This document shows, in pieces, positions 39,610 to 48,495 of a stretch of DNA of 64,000 nucleotides; position 1 is the stretch's first letter, and the number at the start of each line of letters is the position of its first letter. Both the position numbers and the translations under genes were made by a program. The notes below the pieces were generated by a model, which saw only the letters and a list, made by a program, of their open reading frames with translations, made no database searches and was not told the DNA's origin. The stretch covers positions 186,001-250,000 of the forward strand of contig NZ_VFMM01000001.1 of the NCBI RefSeq assembly GCF_006715085.1. Direction: 5' to 3'. This stretch comes from Kribbella jejuensis (GTDB lineage: Bacteria > Actinomycetota > Actinomycetes > Propionibacteriales > Kribbellaceae).

Positions 39610-40364
39610 ACACGTACTTCTTCAGCGACACCGTCGCTCTGACGGTCCGGACGTTGCGGCACATCACCCGCAGTCTCGACACGATCATCACGACCGTGCT
39701 CACTCCGGTCGCGCTGATGCTGATGTTCGTGTACGTGTTCGGCGGGGCGATCTCGACGGGGACGAAGTACATCAACTTCATGCTGCCGGGGATCCTGCTG
39801 ATCACGATCGCGTCCGGCATCTCCTACACCGCGTTCCGGCTGTTCATGGATCTGAAGAGCGGGATCCTGGAGCGTTTCCAGTCGATGCCGATCGCCCGGT
39901 CGGGCCTGCTCTGGGCGCATGTCGTCACCTCGATGGTCGCCAACGTGATCGCGCTCGTGATCGTCGTCGGGGTCGCGCTGCTGATGGGCTTCCGCTCGAG
40001 TGCCGGCGTACTGGCCTGGCTCGCGGTGACCGGCATCCTGTTGCTGTCGACGCTCGCGCTGACCTGGCTGGCCGTGATTCCCGGGCTGACCGCGGGATCG
40101 GTGGAGAGCGCGGGCGCGTTCGCGTACCCGCTGATCTTCCTGCCGTTCGTGAGTTCGGCGTTCGTGCCGACGCAGACGATGCCCGGACCGGTGCGCTGGT
40201 TCGCCGAGCATCAGCCGGTGACGTCGATCGTCAACACGATCCGCGCGCTGTTCGCGGAGCAGCCGGTCGGCAACGACATCTGGACGGCGCTGGCGTGGTG
40301 CGTCGGCGTGCTCGTCGTGGCGTACGCGCTGGCGATCGTCGTCTATCGCCGGAAGTCCGCCTGA
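39606..40364 (+). CDS. ABC-2 type exporter permease (DrrB-like)
   Basis: A 252-residue ABC-2 membrane subunit with six helices (first at about 25-48). Family features are FMLPGILLITIASGISYTAFRLFMDLKSGILERFQSMPIARS and the late PLIFLPFVSSAFVPTQTMPGPVRWFAEHQPVTSIVNTIR. Together with the ATPase it should extrude a hydrophobic drug or metabolite. It is followed after 15 bases by the MerR gene. Confidence 0.92.
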   Translation: MNTYFFSDTVALTVRTLRHITRSLDTIITTVLTPVALMLMFVYVFGGAISTGTKYINFMLPGILLITIASGISYTAFRLFMDLKSGILERFQSMPIARSGLLWAHVVTSMVANVIALVIVVGVALLMGFRSSAGVLAWLAVTGILLLSTLALTWLAVIPGLTAGSVESAGAFAYPLIFLPFVSSAFVPTQTMPGPVRWFAEHQPVTSIVNTIRALFAEQPVGNDIWTALAWCVGVLVVAYALAIVVYRRKSA

Positions 40365-40379
40365 GGCAGGCTTGGGTTC

Positions 40380-41219
40380 ATGCTCACCATCAGCCAGCTG
40401 GCGGCGTACGCCGGTGTGACGGTGCGGGCCGTACGGCACTACCACAAGATCGGGCTGCTGCCGGAGCCTGGACGGGACCGTTCCGGCTACCGGTCGTACA
40501 ACTCGGGCGCCGTTGTCCGGCTGATCCGGATCCACACGCTGGCCGACGCCGGCGTACCGCTGGCCCGGGTGCAGGAATTGCTCGACGCGGAGCCGGACGA
40601 GTTCGAGGACGGCGTACAGAAGATCGACAAGGAGCTGCGCGCGGAGATCCGCCGGCTGCAGGACAGCCGCCGGCGGCTCGCCCGGCTCGCGGCGGGCGAC
40701 CACCTCGCACTGCCGCCGAGCGTCCTGGGCTATCTCGACCTGCTCCGCGCGCACGGCGTCAGCGAGCGGTACATCGAGATGGAGCGCGACGCCTGGATCA
40801 TGATCGCCGCGCAGGTGCCCGAGCTGATCGACGTCATCATCGCCGCAAAGCACAAGGAGCTGGACGATCCGGACGCGCAGAAGCTGTACAGCCTGGTGAG
40901 CGAGGCGGTCGACCACCCGAACGGCGAGGAGTTGCTGTACGAGATCGCCGACCTTCTGGAACGCATCTACAGCCGTGCCTACGAGGCCGGTCAGCTGGGT
41001 GTCGACCCGTTCGACGAGAAGCTTGTCGAGCTGCTGGACTCGGTGATGATCGAGTCCGCGCCCGAGGCCGCGCGGCTCCTCGAGATCATGGAAGAACGCG
41101 GCTGGAAGGGCTGGACCCGGATCGAACAGGTCCCTACCGAAAGGCTCGGACTTCAAGCCTCGGTAAAAGCCGTTCCAGGGCACGCCGTGGCGGGTGTCGG
41201 TGACGCCCTGGAGGGGTAG
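40380..41219 (+). CDS. MerR-family regulator
   Basis: A 279-residue transcription factor. The N-terminal winged helix (1-70) reads LTISQLAAYAGVTVRAVRHYHKIGLLPEPGRD. A coiled coil (75-105) and a long C-terminal helical domain (110-260) follow, presumably the ligand-binding part. MerR proteins twist promoters with a long spacer. Its gene closes the exporter operon and the dyad at 38821-38841 is the likely site. The ligand cannot be inferred. Confidence 0.9.
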   Translation: MLTISQLAAYAGVTVRAVRHYHKIGLLPEPGRDRSGYRSYNSGAVVRLIRIHTLADAGVPLARVQELLDAEPDEFEDGVQKIDKELRAEIRRLQDSRRRLARLAAGDHLALPPSVLGYLDLLRAHGVSERYIEMERDAWIMIAAQVPELIDVIIAAKHKELDDPDAQKLYSLVSEAVDHPNGEELLYEIADLLERIYSRAYEAGQLGVDPFDEKLVELLDSVMIESAPEAARLLEIMEERGWKGWTRIEQVPTERLGLQASVKAVPGHAVAGVGDALEG

Positions 41220-41303
41220 GGTCGAGGTGCCGGTGTCACGGTCTGTTGTGCGCCGGTTACGATGACACATCGGTACCGGACCCGCAGTACGAATGGGATA
41301 TTG

Positions 41304-42143
41304 ATGGCTGATTCGCAGGACGTCGACCCGGGGATGTACGAGAAGCTGAACCTGGACCGGCCGCACCCTGCCCGGGTGTACGACTACTTCCTCGGCGGCA
41401 AGGACAACTTCGAGGTCGACCGGCAGGCCGCCGAGCATCTGCTCAAGGCGTTCCCGGGCTTCCGGACCGCCGCCCTGTCGAACCGGATGTGGATGCACCG
41501 GGCCGCGAAGTACGCCGCGGAGCAGGGCATCACGCAGTTCCTCGACATCGGCACCGGCATCCCGACCGAGCCCAACCTGCACGAGGTCGTCCAGGAGATC
41601 GTCCCGTCGGCGCACGTGGTGTACGCCGACAACGACCCGATCGTGCTCGCGCACTCGCGCGCGCTGCTGGTCAGCAAGCCGGAGGGCAGGACGGCCTACC
41701 TCGAGGCCGACGTCACCGACCCGCAGGGGATCCTCGGCGCCGACGAGGTCAAGGAGCTGATCGACTTCAGCAAGCCGGTTGCGCTCAGCATCGTCGGCGT
41801 CTTCCACTACCTCCCGGACCACCTGCAGCCGTACGACCTGGTCCGCCAGCTCCTCGAGCCGCTGGCGTCGGGTTCGCTGCTGATCTTCTCGCACTGCACG
41901 CCGGACTTCGCGCCGGAGCTGTGGGAGCGGGCGATGGTCGTCTACAAGGCCGACGGCGGCGAGGCGCAGGTCCGCAGCAAGGAAGAGGTCACCCGCTTCT
42001 TCGACGGCACCGAGCTCGTCGAGCCCGGCGTGGTGTCCCCGTTCCGCTGGTTCCCCGACGAGGAGACCGAGCAGTACGTCGAGCGCGGCGAGTTCACCGA
42101 CATCATGTGCAGCCTCTGGGTCGGCGTCGGCCGCAAGCCGTAG
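41304..42143 (+). CDS. DUF574 SAM-dependent methyltransferase
   Basis: A 279-residue protein of the actinobacterial DUF574 methyltransferase family. Diagnostic are the opening RPHPARVYDYFLGGKDNFEVDR, SNRMWMHRAAKYAAEQGITQFLDIGTGIPTEPNLHEV (SAM motif I) and VVYADNDPIVLAHSRALL. Substrate and role are unknown; the family is large in streptomycetes and relatives. The ATG at 41304 is chosen because the family begins near this point; the region upstream has no clear ribosome site. A strong hairpin ends it. Confidence 0.9.
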   Translation: MADSQDVDPGMYEKLNLDRPHPARVYDYFLGGKDNFEVDRQAAEHLLKAFPGFRTAALSNRMWMHRAAKYAAEQGITQFLDIGTGIPTEPNLHEVVQEIVPSAHVVYADNDPIVLAHSRALLVSKPEGRTAYLEADVTDPQGILGADEVKELIDFSKPVALSIVGVFHYLPDHLQPYDLVRQLLEPLASGSLLIFSHCTPDFAPELWERAMVVYKADGGEAQVRSKEEVTRFFDGTELVEPGVVSPFRWFPDEETEQYVERGEFTDIMCSLWVGVGRKP

Positions 42144-42153
42144 CCGTACCTTC

Positions 42154-42192
42154 ACGGCCCTGTCCCCCGGCTTGCCGGGTGGATGGGGCCGT
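42154..42192 (+). terminator. Intrinsic terminator after the DUF574 gene
   Basis: A long imperfect stem pairs ACGGCCC near 42154 with GGGCCGT ending at 42192, with CCCGGC/GCCGGG at the inner end. A T-rich tail (TTCCGTTTGTTGTTA) follows. Confidence 0.8.
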
Positions 42193-42251
42193 TCCGTTTG
42201 TTGTTACCTTTTCAGCGAGGGCTTTCCAGATCAGCAGTGGAGGACGAGCCG

Positions 42252-43298
42252 ATGAGCGCCGGCGGACACGGGCACGGTCACGGGCACGGACACGGTCATG
42301 GGCACGGTCATGGGCACGACGGCGGTTTGCTCGGGAAGGTCAAGGAGATCTTCGTGCCGCACTCGCACGACAGTGCGGACAAGGTCGACTCGGCCTTGGA
42401 GGCGAGCCAGGAAGGGATGCGCTGCCTGAAGATCAGCTTCGGCGGTCTGATCCTGACCGCGCTGATCCAGACGGTGATCGTCGTCTACACGAACTCGGTG
42501 GCCCTCCTCGGCGACACCCTGCACAACTACGCCGACGCGCTCACCGCGATCCCGCTCGCGATCGCGTTCGTCGTCGGCCGCCGGCTCGCCACCCGCAGCT
42601 ACACGTACGGTTTCGGCCGCGCCGAGGACCTGGCCGGCATCGTTGTCGTCGTACTGATCGCGCTGTCGTCGGCGTACGCCGGGTACGAGGCGATCAGGCG
42701 CTTCGTCCACCCGTCGGACGTCAAGCACCTCGGCGTACTCATCGTCGCCGGGGTGGTCGGGTTCCTCGGTAACGAGATCGTCGCGCAGTACCGGATCCGG
42801 ACCGGCCGGCGGATCGGTTCGGCCGCGCTGGTCGCCGACGGGCTGCACGCCCGTACCGACGGGTTCACCAGCCTGGCCGTGGTGCTGAGCGCGATCGGTG
42901 CCGGGCTCGGTTTCCGGCTGGCGGACCCGATCGTCGGTCTGCTGATCACGGTGGCGATCCTGTTCGTCCTGCGGGACGCGGCGCGCGAGGTGTACCGCCG
43001 GCTGATGGACGCGGTCGATCCGGCGCTGGTCGACCAGGCCGAGCAGGTCATCCGCGCCACGCCGGGGGTCGTCGACGTCCAGGGTGTCCAGCTCCGCTGG
43101 CTCGGGCACAGCCTGCGCGCCGAGGCCCGGATCACCGTCGACACGGACACCTCACTCGTCGAGGCCCACCGCCTCAGCCACCAGGTCGAGCACGAACTGA
43201 TCCACGGAGTCCGGCGCCTCACGTCCGCCACCATCCATCCCGAACCGCCGGCCGTCGAGGCCGGCCATGCCCACGACCTGGTTGCCCACCACCGCTGA
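42252..43298 (+). CDS. CDF cation-efflux transporter with His-rich N-terminus
   Basis: A 348-residue member of the cation diffusion facilitator family. Residues 5-22 are a run of alternating Gly-His, a metal-binding lead. Six helices follow. The transport-site HxxxD motifs are in GDTLHNYADAL (helix 2) and GLHARTDGFTS (helix 5). The C-terminal cytoplasmic ferredoxin-like domain ends with another His-rich tail (HAHDLVAHH). It exports Zn2+, Co2+, Mn2+ or Fe2+; the ion is not decidable. GGAGG precedes the ATG. An iron-box-like site overlaps its stop codon and probably belongs to the next gene. Confidence 0.92.
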   Translation: MSAGGHGHGHGHGHGHGHGHGHDGGLLGKVKEIFVPHSHDSADKVDSALEASQEGMRCLKISFGGLILTALIQTVIVVYTNSVALLGDTLHNYADALTAIPLAIAFVVGRRLATRSYTYGFGRAEDLAGIVVVVLIALSSAYAGYEAIRRFVHPSDVKHLGVLIVAGVVGFLGNEIVAQYRIRTGRRIGSAALVADGLHARTDGFTSLAVVLSAIGAGLGFRLADPIVGLLITVAILFVLRDAAREVYRRLMDAVDPALVDQAEQVIRATPGVVDVQGVQLRWLGHSLRAEARITVDTDTSLVEAHRLSHQVEHELIHGVRRLTSATIHPEPPAVEAGHAHDLVAHHR

Positions 43299-43314
43299 GG
43301 TTCGGCTCACCTTC
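43296..43314 (+). promoter_or_regulatory. Iron-box-like (IdeR/DmdR) site 1
   Basis: TGAGGTTCGGCTCACCTTC matches 14 of 19 positions of the actinobacterial iron box TTAGGTTAGGCTAACCTAA. It lies 91 bases upstream of the VIT gene. Confidence 0.5.
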
Positions 43315-43370
43315 GTTGCCGCGACGTCCTTTTGCTGCCTACGCTGGCGTAACAGGTGCTGCAATCCGAC

Positions 43371-43389
43371 TGAGGTAATGCTCACCTCG
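43371..43389 (+). promoter_or_regulatory. Iron-box-like (IdeR/DmdR) site 2
   Basis: TGAGGTAATGCTCACCTCG matches 13 of 19 positions of the same consensus and shares TGAGGT and GCTCACCT with site 1. It lies 16 bases before the VIT start. IdeR acts as an activator of iron-storage genes in mycobacteria, often through paired boxes. Confidence 0.5.
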
Positions 43390-43405
43390 GTAGGGAGGAC
43401 GGACG

Positions 43406-44119
43406 ATGACCGCGCAGCTCGCGGAACCCGAGATCCACCACTCGCATCGCGACGTCACCGGCGGATGGTTGCGTCCGGCAACCTTCGGGGTGATGGACGG
43501 CCTGGTGTCGAACTTCGCGCTGGTCGCCGGTGTGGTCGGCGGCGGCGCGACCGGCAAGGTCGTGCTGATGACCGGACTGGCCGGCCTGGTCGCGGGCGCG
43601 TGTTCGATGGCGTCCGGCGAGTTCACCTCGGTCTCGTCGCAGACCGAGCTGATGCAGGCCGAGATCGCGATCGAGAAACGCGAGTTGGAGATTCACCCGG
43701 TCGAGGAGGAGCGCGAGCTCGCGCTGATGTACGAAGCCAAGGGGCTGCGTCCCGAGCTGGCCGCCGAGGTCGCTCGCGAGCTCACCGCGAACCCCGAGGT
43801 CGCGCTTGACGTCCACGTCCGCGAGGAACTCGGCGTCGACCCCAACGACCTGCCGTCGCCCTGGGTCGCGGCCGGCTCGTCGTTCGCCGCCTTCGCCGTC
43901 GGCGCGATCATCCCGCTGATCCCGTTCGTCGTCGGCGCCACCACGATCCTGCCCGCCCTGCTGCTCAGCGCCCTCGGCCTGGTCGTCACCGGCGGCATCG
44001 TCGGCAAGATCACCGCCCGCCCGTTCTGGTACGGCGGCGGCCGCCAACTCCTCCTCGGCGGCCTCTCCGCAGCGGTGACCTTCGCCATCGGCCTCGCCGT
44101 CGGCACCGGCCTGTCCTAG
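43406..44119 (+). CDS. VIT1/CCC1-family Fe/Mn transporter
   Basis: A 237-residue membrane protein. Helix 1 carries the transport-site sequence PATFGVMDGLVSNFALVAGVVGGG, and helix 2 continues with GACSMASGEFTSVSSQTE. A cytoplasmic, Glu-rich helical domain (about 80-145, EIAIEKRELEIHPVEEERELALMYEAKGL) should bind metal. Three more helices end the protein. Family members export or sequester Fe2+ and Mn2+. GGGAGG lies upstream, and the two iron-box-like sites are consistent with iron-dependent control. Overlaps the convergent rhamnosidase stop by four bases. Confidence 0.92.
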   Translation: MTAQLAEPEIHHSHRDVTGGWLRPATFGVMDGLVSNFALVAGVVGGGATGKVVLMTGLAGLVAGACSMASGEFTSVSSQTELMQAEIAIEKRELEIHPVEEERELALMYEAKGLRPELAAEVARELTANPEVALDVHVREELGVDPNDLPSPWVAAGSSFAAFAVGAIIPLIPFVVGATTILPALLLSALGLVVTGGIVGKITARPFWYGGGRQLLLGGLSAAVTFAIGLAVGTGLS

Positions 44120-46614
44120 AAGGTGAAGTGTCCCGGCGAGAGCTTCACGGACTCGCCGTTCGGAAGCGTGACCTCGGCTGTCGAGTCGGGCGGGACTTCG
44201 ACGGTCAGGTTCTCCTGGTCCCAGGAGACCGCGATCCGGCCGCGGGGGCTGGTGAAGGTTCCTTCGGCGTGGGTGATGGCCGGGTGACGGGCGGGGGCGA
44301 CGACGAAGGATTCCCAGGCCACGGAACCCGGCGCCTGGCGCAGGCCCAGGACGTGGGTGTGGAGGAAGTGCGCCACAGCGCCTTTGGTGTAGTGGTTGAG
44401 CGAGTCGTGCGGGATTCCGTCGGCGTCGACGCCGTCCCAGTTCTCCCAGATCGTGGTCGCGCCGCGGTCGAGCATCGCCAGCCAGGACGGGGACGTGCGC
44501 TGGAACAGCAGTTCGTACGCGACGTCGGCGTACCCGAACTCGGCGAGGACCGGGAGTAGGTTGCCGGTGGAGAGGAATCCGGTGCCGAGGTGGGTGCCGG
44601 CTTCGCGGATCAGGTGCACGAGTCGTTCTACGGCGAGACGCTGCAGATGCTCCGGGATCAGCTCGAAACCGAGCGCGCGGACGTACCCGGCCTGGGTGTC
44701 GCCACTGGTCCGTCCGTCGTCGCGGAGGAACTCGTCGCGCCAGGCGGCGCGGACACGTTCGGCGATCTCGGCATAGCCGGTGGCTGCCTCGTCACGACCC
44801 AGGATGTCCGCGATCCGTGCAAGCATTGCGGTCGATCGGTAGAGGTACGCCGTACCGACCTCGCCATGGTCGTCGGATTGCTGCCGCCCCGGCGTCTGAG
44901 GCTCGCACCACTCGCCCCAGTGGTAGGTGCCGTCCCAGATGTACTCCCGGTTCGGACGCGACGGATGGTGATGGGTGCGGGCCGCTTCGAGGGCCCAGTC
45001 CACCCAGCGGACCATCGCCTCCCAGTTCTCGGACAGCACCGCACGGTCGCCGTACGTCTCGTAGAGCTCGACCGGTACGGCGACGATCGCGTCGCCCCAG
45101 CCGGCGGAGCCCGTCGTCCTCGCCAGCCGGTCCTCGAGGTTGAGCTTGGTACGGCGGCCGTCCGGGGAGAAGTTCGCGATCCGGCCGTCGGGCAACTGGT
45201 CGTCCCGGACCGAGCGCAGCCACTTCCGGCTGAAGCCGAGCACGTCGTACAGCCGGGCGGCCGTCGGCGCGAAGACCTGGTAGTCGCCCGTCCACCCGAG
45301 CCGCTCGCGAGTCGGGCAGTCGGTCGGTACGTCGACAGCGTTGCCGCGAAAACTCCACACCGCGACCTCGTGCAGCCGGTTGAGATCCTCGTTGCTGCAG
45401 GCAAACGTCGCCGTCGGCACCAGATCGGTGTGCACCACGTGCATCCTGAGGTTCTCGGCAGGACCGCGGACCCGCGCGTAGCGGAAGCCGTGCACGGTGT
45501 GCCGCGGTTCGAACCTTACCCCGTGGCCGCCGACAACCTCATCGCGCTGCACGAACGGATCCTCCATCGCACCCGGCAGGAACATGTCGAGATGTTCCGT
45601 CGTCAGATCACCGCGGGGCCACGCGAACTCGCCATGGTCCACGACGGTCCTGCTACCGGCCGGGCCTGGATCGAACGAGATCCAACCGGAAGCATTCTGC
45701 CCGAAGTCGGCCAGGACCGTCTCCGCGTCGACCTGCCTGAGCGACGAAGGCGGCCTGGACGAGATCCGGCGCACCGGCGGCGCCGGGGACCAGTCGATGC
45801 CAGGCGCAACCACCTGGTCGACGAGCACCGGCCGCGGCGCACCGGGCGGCCTGCCCAGATCGACGGCCTGGCCGTCCATCAGATCGGCCCGGACGATCTG
45901 GGAGCCGGCGCTCGCCCAGTCCTCGCCGGTCCGGACGATCCGGCGCGAGCCGTCGCGCAGCCAGAGGTGGAGTTCGGCACGAGCGGCAGTCGTCGTACCC
46001 CAGCCGGACGGCAACCGGAACCCGCCGGTCCTGCCGCGGTACCAACCGTCCGACAGCAACAGTTCGAGCCGATTCGGGCCGCGCTGCAGGGATTCCGTGA
46101 CGTCCATCGCCTGCGCGTAGAGCGTGCGGTCGTAGGACGTGGACCCCGGCGTCAACTCCGCCGTACCGGCGCGCCGACCGTTCACGAAAGCCTCGTAAAC
46201 CCCGAGCGCCGTCGCATACAGCCGCGCAGACTCCACTTCGACCGACAATTCGAACCCGGTCGAGAGCACGTACGCCGGCCGGTTGCCGTAGCCGGGGTCG
46301 TCAGCTTCGTACGGCGAGATCCACCGCGCCGACCAGTTCTCGTCGAGCAGCCCGACCTCGAAGCTGCTCGGCTCCGACCAGTCCGCTCCGCGGACGCGCC
46401 ACGACACGCGCTGACAGCTCCGAAGCGGTTCCCACGGCCAGTCGACGTACAGGTACTCGTTGCGCACCGCAACATGTCGTACGCCGTCAATCGTTGCCTC
46501 GAGCTCGTACGCCGACGCCCCCGTCGGCTGCCACGACAACCGCGGTGCCGGACCCGACACCGTGAACTGGTCTCCCCCGTAGTCGATCCGCAGCCCGTGT
46601 GGGACCGCGCTCAC
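44116..46614 (-). CDS. Alpha-L-rhamnosidase, GH78
   Basis: An 832-residue glycosidase of family 78. N-terminal beta domains (1-330) are followed by an (alpha/alpha)6 catalytic barrel (about 400-730) and a C-terminal beta domain. The GH78 hallmark DVPTDCPTRERLGWTGDYQVFAPTA is near residues 420-445 and holds the catalytic acid region. There is no signal peptide, so it should act inside the cell on imported rhamnosides. It overlaps the LacI gene by four bases and ends a five-gene operon with an ABC importer. It removes terminal alpha-L-rhamnose from glycosides (family knowledge). Confidence 0.9.
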   Translation of the reverse strand: MSAVPHGLRIDYGGDQFTVSGPAPRLSWQPTGASAYELEATIDGVRHVAVRNEYLYVDWPWEPLRSCQRVSWRVRGADWSEPSSFEVGLLDENWSARWISPYEADDPGYGNRPAYVLSTGFELSVEVESARLYATALGVYEAFVNGRRAGTAELTPGSTSYDRTLYAQAMDVTESLQRGPNRLELLLSDGWYRGRTGGFRLPSGWGTTTAARAELHLWLRDGSRRIVRTGEDWASAGSQIVRADLMDGQAVDLGRPPGAPRPVLVDQVVAPGIDWSPAPPVRRISSRPPSSLRQVDAETVLADFGQNASGWISFDPGPAGSRTVVDHGEFAWPRGDLTTEHLDMFLPGAMEDPFVQRDEVVGGHGVRFEPRHTVHGFRYARVRGPAENLRMHVVHTDLVPTATFACSNEDLNRLHEVAVWSFRGNAVDVPTDCPTRERLGWTGDYQVFAPTAARLYDVLGFSRKWLRSVRDDQLPDGRIANFSPDGRRTKLNLEDRLARTTGSAGWGDAIVAVPVELYETYGDRAVLSENWEAMVRWVDWALEAARTHHHPSRPNREYIWDGTYHWGEWCEPQTPGRQQSDDHGEVGTAYLYRSTAMLARIADILGRDEAATGYAEIAERVRAAWRDEFLRDDGRTSGDTQAGYVRALGFELIPEHLQRLAVERLVHLIREAGTHLGTGFLSTGNLLPVLAEFGYADVAYELLFQRTSPSWLAMLDRGATTIWENWDGVDADGIPHDSLNHYTKGAVAHFLHTHVLGLRQAPGSVAWESFVVAPARHPAITHAEGTFTSPRGRIAVSWDQENLTVEVPPDSTAEVTLPNGESVKLSPGHFTF

Positions 46615-47642
46615 GAGCTCCGCCGCGCGGTGCTTTCGCGGACCACCAGGCGATGCGGCACGATCGTCGCCTGCGCCGCGGCCTCGCCGTTCAACTGGAG
46701 CATCAGCTGCTCGACCGCCAGCCGGCCGTGATCCGCGTCGTCGACCTTGATCGTGGTGAGCGGCGGACGGAAGAAGTCCGAGCCCGGCGCGTCGTCGAAA
46801 CCCGCTACGCTGATGTCCTCGGGGATCCGGCGCCCGGCCCCGGCGAGCGCGTTCAGGACACCCAGCGCCATCTCGTCGTTCGCCGTGAAGACCGCCGTCA
46901 CTGACGGATCCGCCGCCAGCCGCCGACCGGCCTCGTACCCGGAGCGGGCCGTCCAGTCACCGGCCACCGGCTCGACGACCTCGGCTCCCGCCTTGCGCAG
47001 CGCGCGTTCCCAGCCGGTACGCCGGAGTTGGCTCGACATCCAGTCGCCCGGCCCGGCCACGTGGTGGACCGTCCGGTGCCCGAGCGACAGCAGGTGATCC
47101 ACCACGTCCGCGGCCGCCTGGGCCGCGTCCGCATGCACGGTCGGACCGTCGTACTCCGGGACCTCACTGGTCGACACCATCGGCAGCGTGGTGTCCAGGG
47201 CACGCAAGGTCTTCGCGGCGGACACCCACGGGGCCATGAAGATCACGCCGTCGCAGCCCGCCTGCGCGAGTCGGCCGATCCCGTCCTGCAGGGTCGCCGG
47301 ATCGAACCCCGCGAAGGTGGCGAGGCTGACGCCGAGCCCGAGTTCGGCGGCCGCCTGCTCGACACCGATCATGATCGACACGGCACCGAGCCCCATCTGC
47401 CGGTCGGTCAGCTGATGGGTGAGTAAGCCGATCACCCGGCCCCGGCCGGTCGACAGCGCCCGCGCGACCGGGTCCGGGCGGTATCCGAGCTCTTCGATCA
47501 CCCGGCGTACCCGGTCCGCGGTCTGCGCGTTCACGTCCACGCCGCCGCGGGCCACCCGGGACGCCGTCTGGCGGGAAACCCCCGCGACCCGTGCGACATC
47601 AGTGAGCGTGGCTCGCACCACGGGCACCTTCTTCCCGGCCAT
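46611..47642 (-). CDS. LacI-family regulator of the rhamnoside operon
   Basis: A 343-residue repressor with an N-terminal LacI HTH (TLTDVARVAGVSRQTASRVARGG, residues 12-34) and hinge (PDPVARALSTGRGRVIGLLT). A periplasmic-binding-like effector domain follows, closing with ISVAGFDDAPGSDFFRPPLTTIKVD. It lies inside the operon it should control, after the permeases and before the rhamnosidase. The two identical GTTACCGGTAAC sites upstream of the operon have the central CG expected for LacI proteins. The effector is presumably a rhamnoside or rhamnose. Confidence 0.9.
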   Translation of the reverse strand: MAGKKVPVVRATLTDVARVAGVSRQTASRVARGGVDVNAQTADRVRRVIEELGYRPDPVARALSTGRGRVIGLLTHQLTDRQMGLGAVSIMIGVEQAAAELGLGVSLATFAGFDPATLQDGIGRLAQAGCDGVIFMAPWVSAAKTLRALDTTLPMVSTSEVPEYDGPTVHADAAQAAADVVDHLLSLGHRTVHHVAGPGDWMSSQLRRTGWERALRKAGAEVVEPVAGDWTARSGYEAGRRLAADPSVTAVFTANDEMALGVLNALAGAGRRIPEDISVAGFDDAPGSDFFRPPLTTIKVDDADHGRLAVEQLMLQLNGEAAAQATIVPHRLVVRESTARRSS

Positions 47643-47673
47643 CTGTTCCCACCTCCCTCCGAATCACGGCAGC

Positions 47674-48495
47674 CTACTTGACCGCTCCGCTGCTGATGCC
47701 CTGGACGACTTGCCGTTGCGCGAACACGTAGAACACCACCACCGGCAGCACCGAGATCGCCGTCGCGGCTAGGAGGATGTTCTGCACCGGGGTCTCGGCT
47801 GAGACGAAGTTCGTCAGGCCGCGCTGGATCGGCATCAGCCGGTCGTCGTCGAACAGCACGAGCGCCAGCAGATACTCGTTCCACACCGCGAGGCCCTGGA
47901 TCACCGCGACTGCGATCAGGCCCGGTCGGGCCAGCGGCAGGATCACCCGGGCAAAGGTGTTCAACGCCGTACTGCCGTCGATCGCCGCCGCTTCCTCGAG
48001 GTCCTTGGGCAGGTTCGCGAAGAACCCGCGCATGATCAGCGCCGACAGCGGGACGCCCGCGGCGACCAAGATCAGTACGTATCCGACCCGGCTGTTGGTC
48101 AGTCCAAGCATCACCATCAGCTTGTACTGTGCGATGAACGAGGCGGGCGCGGGGATGATCATCAGCGCGAGTAGGGCGAACGTGACTGCGGACTTCCCAC
48201 GGAACTCGATCCGCGCCAGCGCGTAGCCCGCCATGCTCGACACCACCAGGATGCCCATCACCGCGGAGACCGTGTAGATCACGCTGTTCGGTAGATAGGT
48301 GCCGAGATCGCCGTCTGTCCAGGCGGTCACGTAGTTCGACCACTGCGGCTTGGCCGGCAGCAGCTTCGTCCCGCGGTACAGCTCGTCGCTTGTCTGCAAC
48401 GATCCGATCAGCAACCACGCGATCGGGAACAGCGCGCCGACGGCAGCCAGCACCAGCAATGCGTACAGACCGCCGCGGCCGGCCAATGCCTTCAT
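47674..48495 (-). CDS. Sugar ABC transporter permease (MalG-type)
   Basis: A 273-residue permease with six helices and the EAA loop EEAAAIDGSTALNTFARVILPL (near 166-187). It begins inside the end of permease 48492-49421 (4-base overlap) and is followed after 31 bases by the LacI gene. Together with that permease and the binding protein it forms the importer; the ATPase is encoded elsewhere. Confidence 0.92.
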   Translation of the reverse strand: MKALAGRGGLYALLVLAAVGALFPIAWLLIGSLQTSDELYRGTKLLPAKPQWSNYVTAWTDGDLGTYLPNSVIYTVSAVMGILVVSSMAGYALARIEFRGKSAVTFALLALMIIPAPASFIAQYKLMVMLGLTNSRVGYVLILVAAGVPLSALIMRGFFANLPKDLEEAAAIDGSTALNTFARVILPLARPGLIAVAVIQGLAVWNEYLLALVLFDDDRLMPIQRGLTNFVSAETPVQNILLAATAISVLPVVVFYVFAQRQVVQGISSGAVK

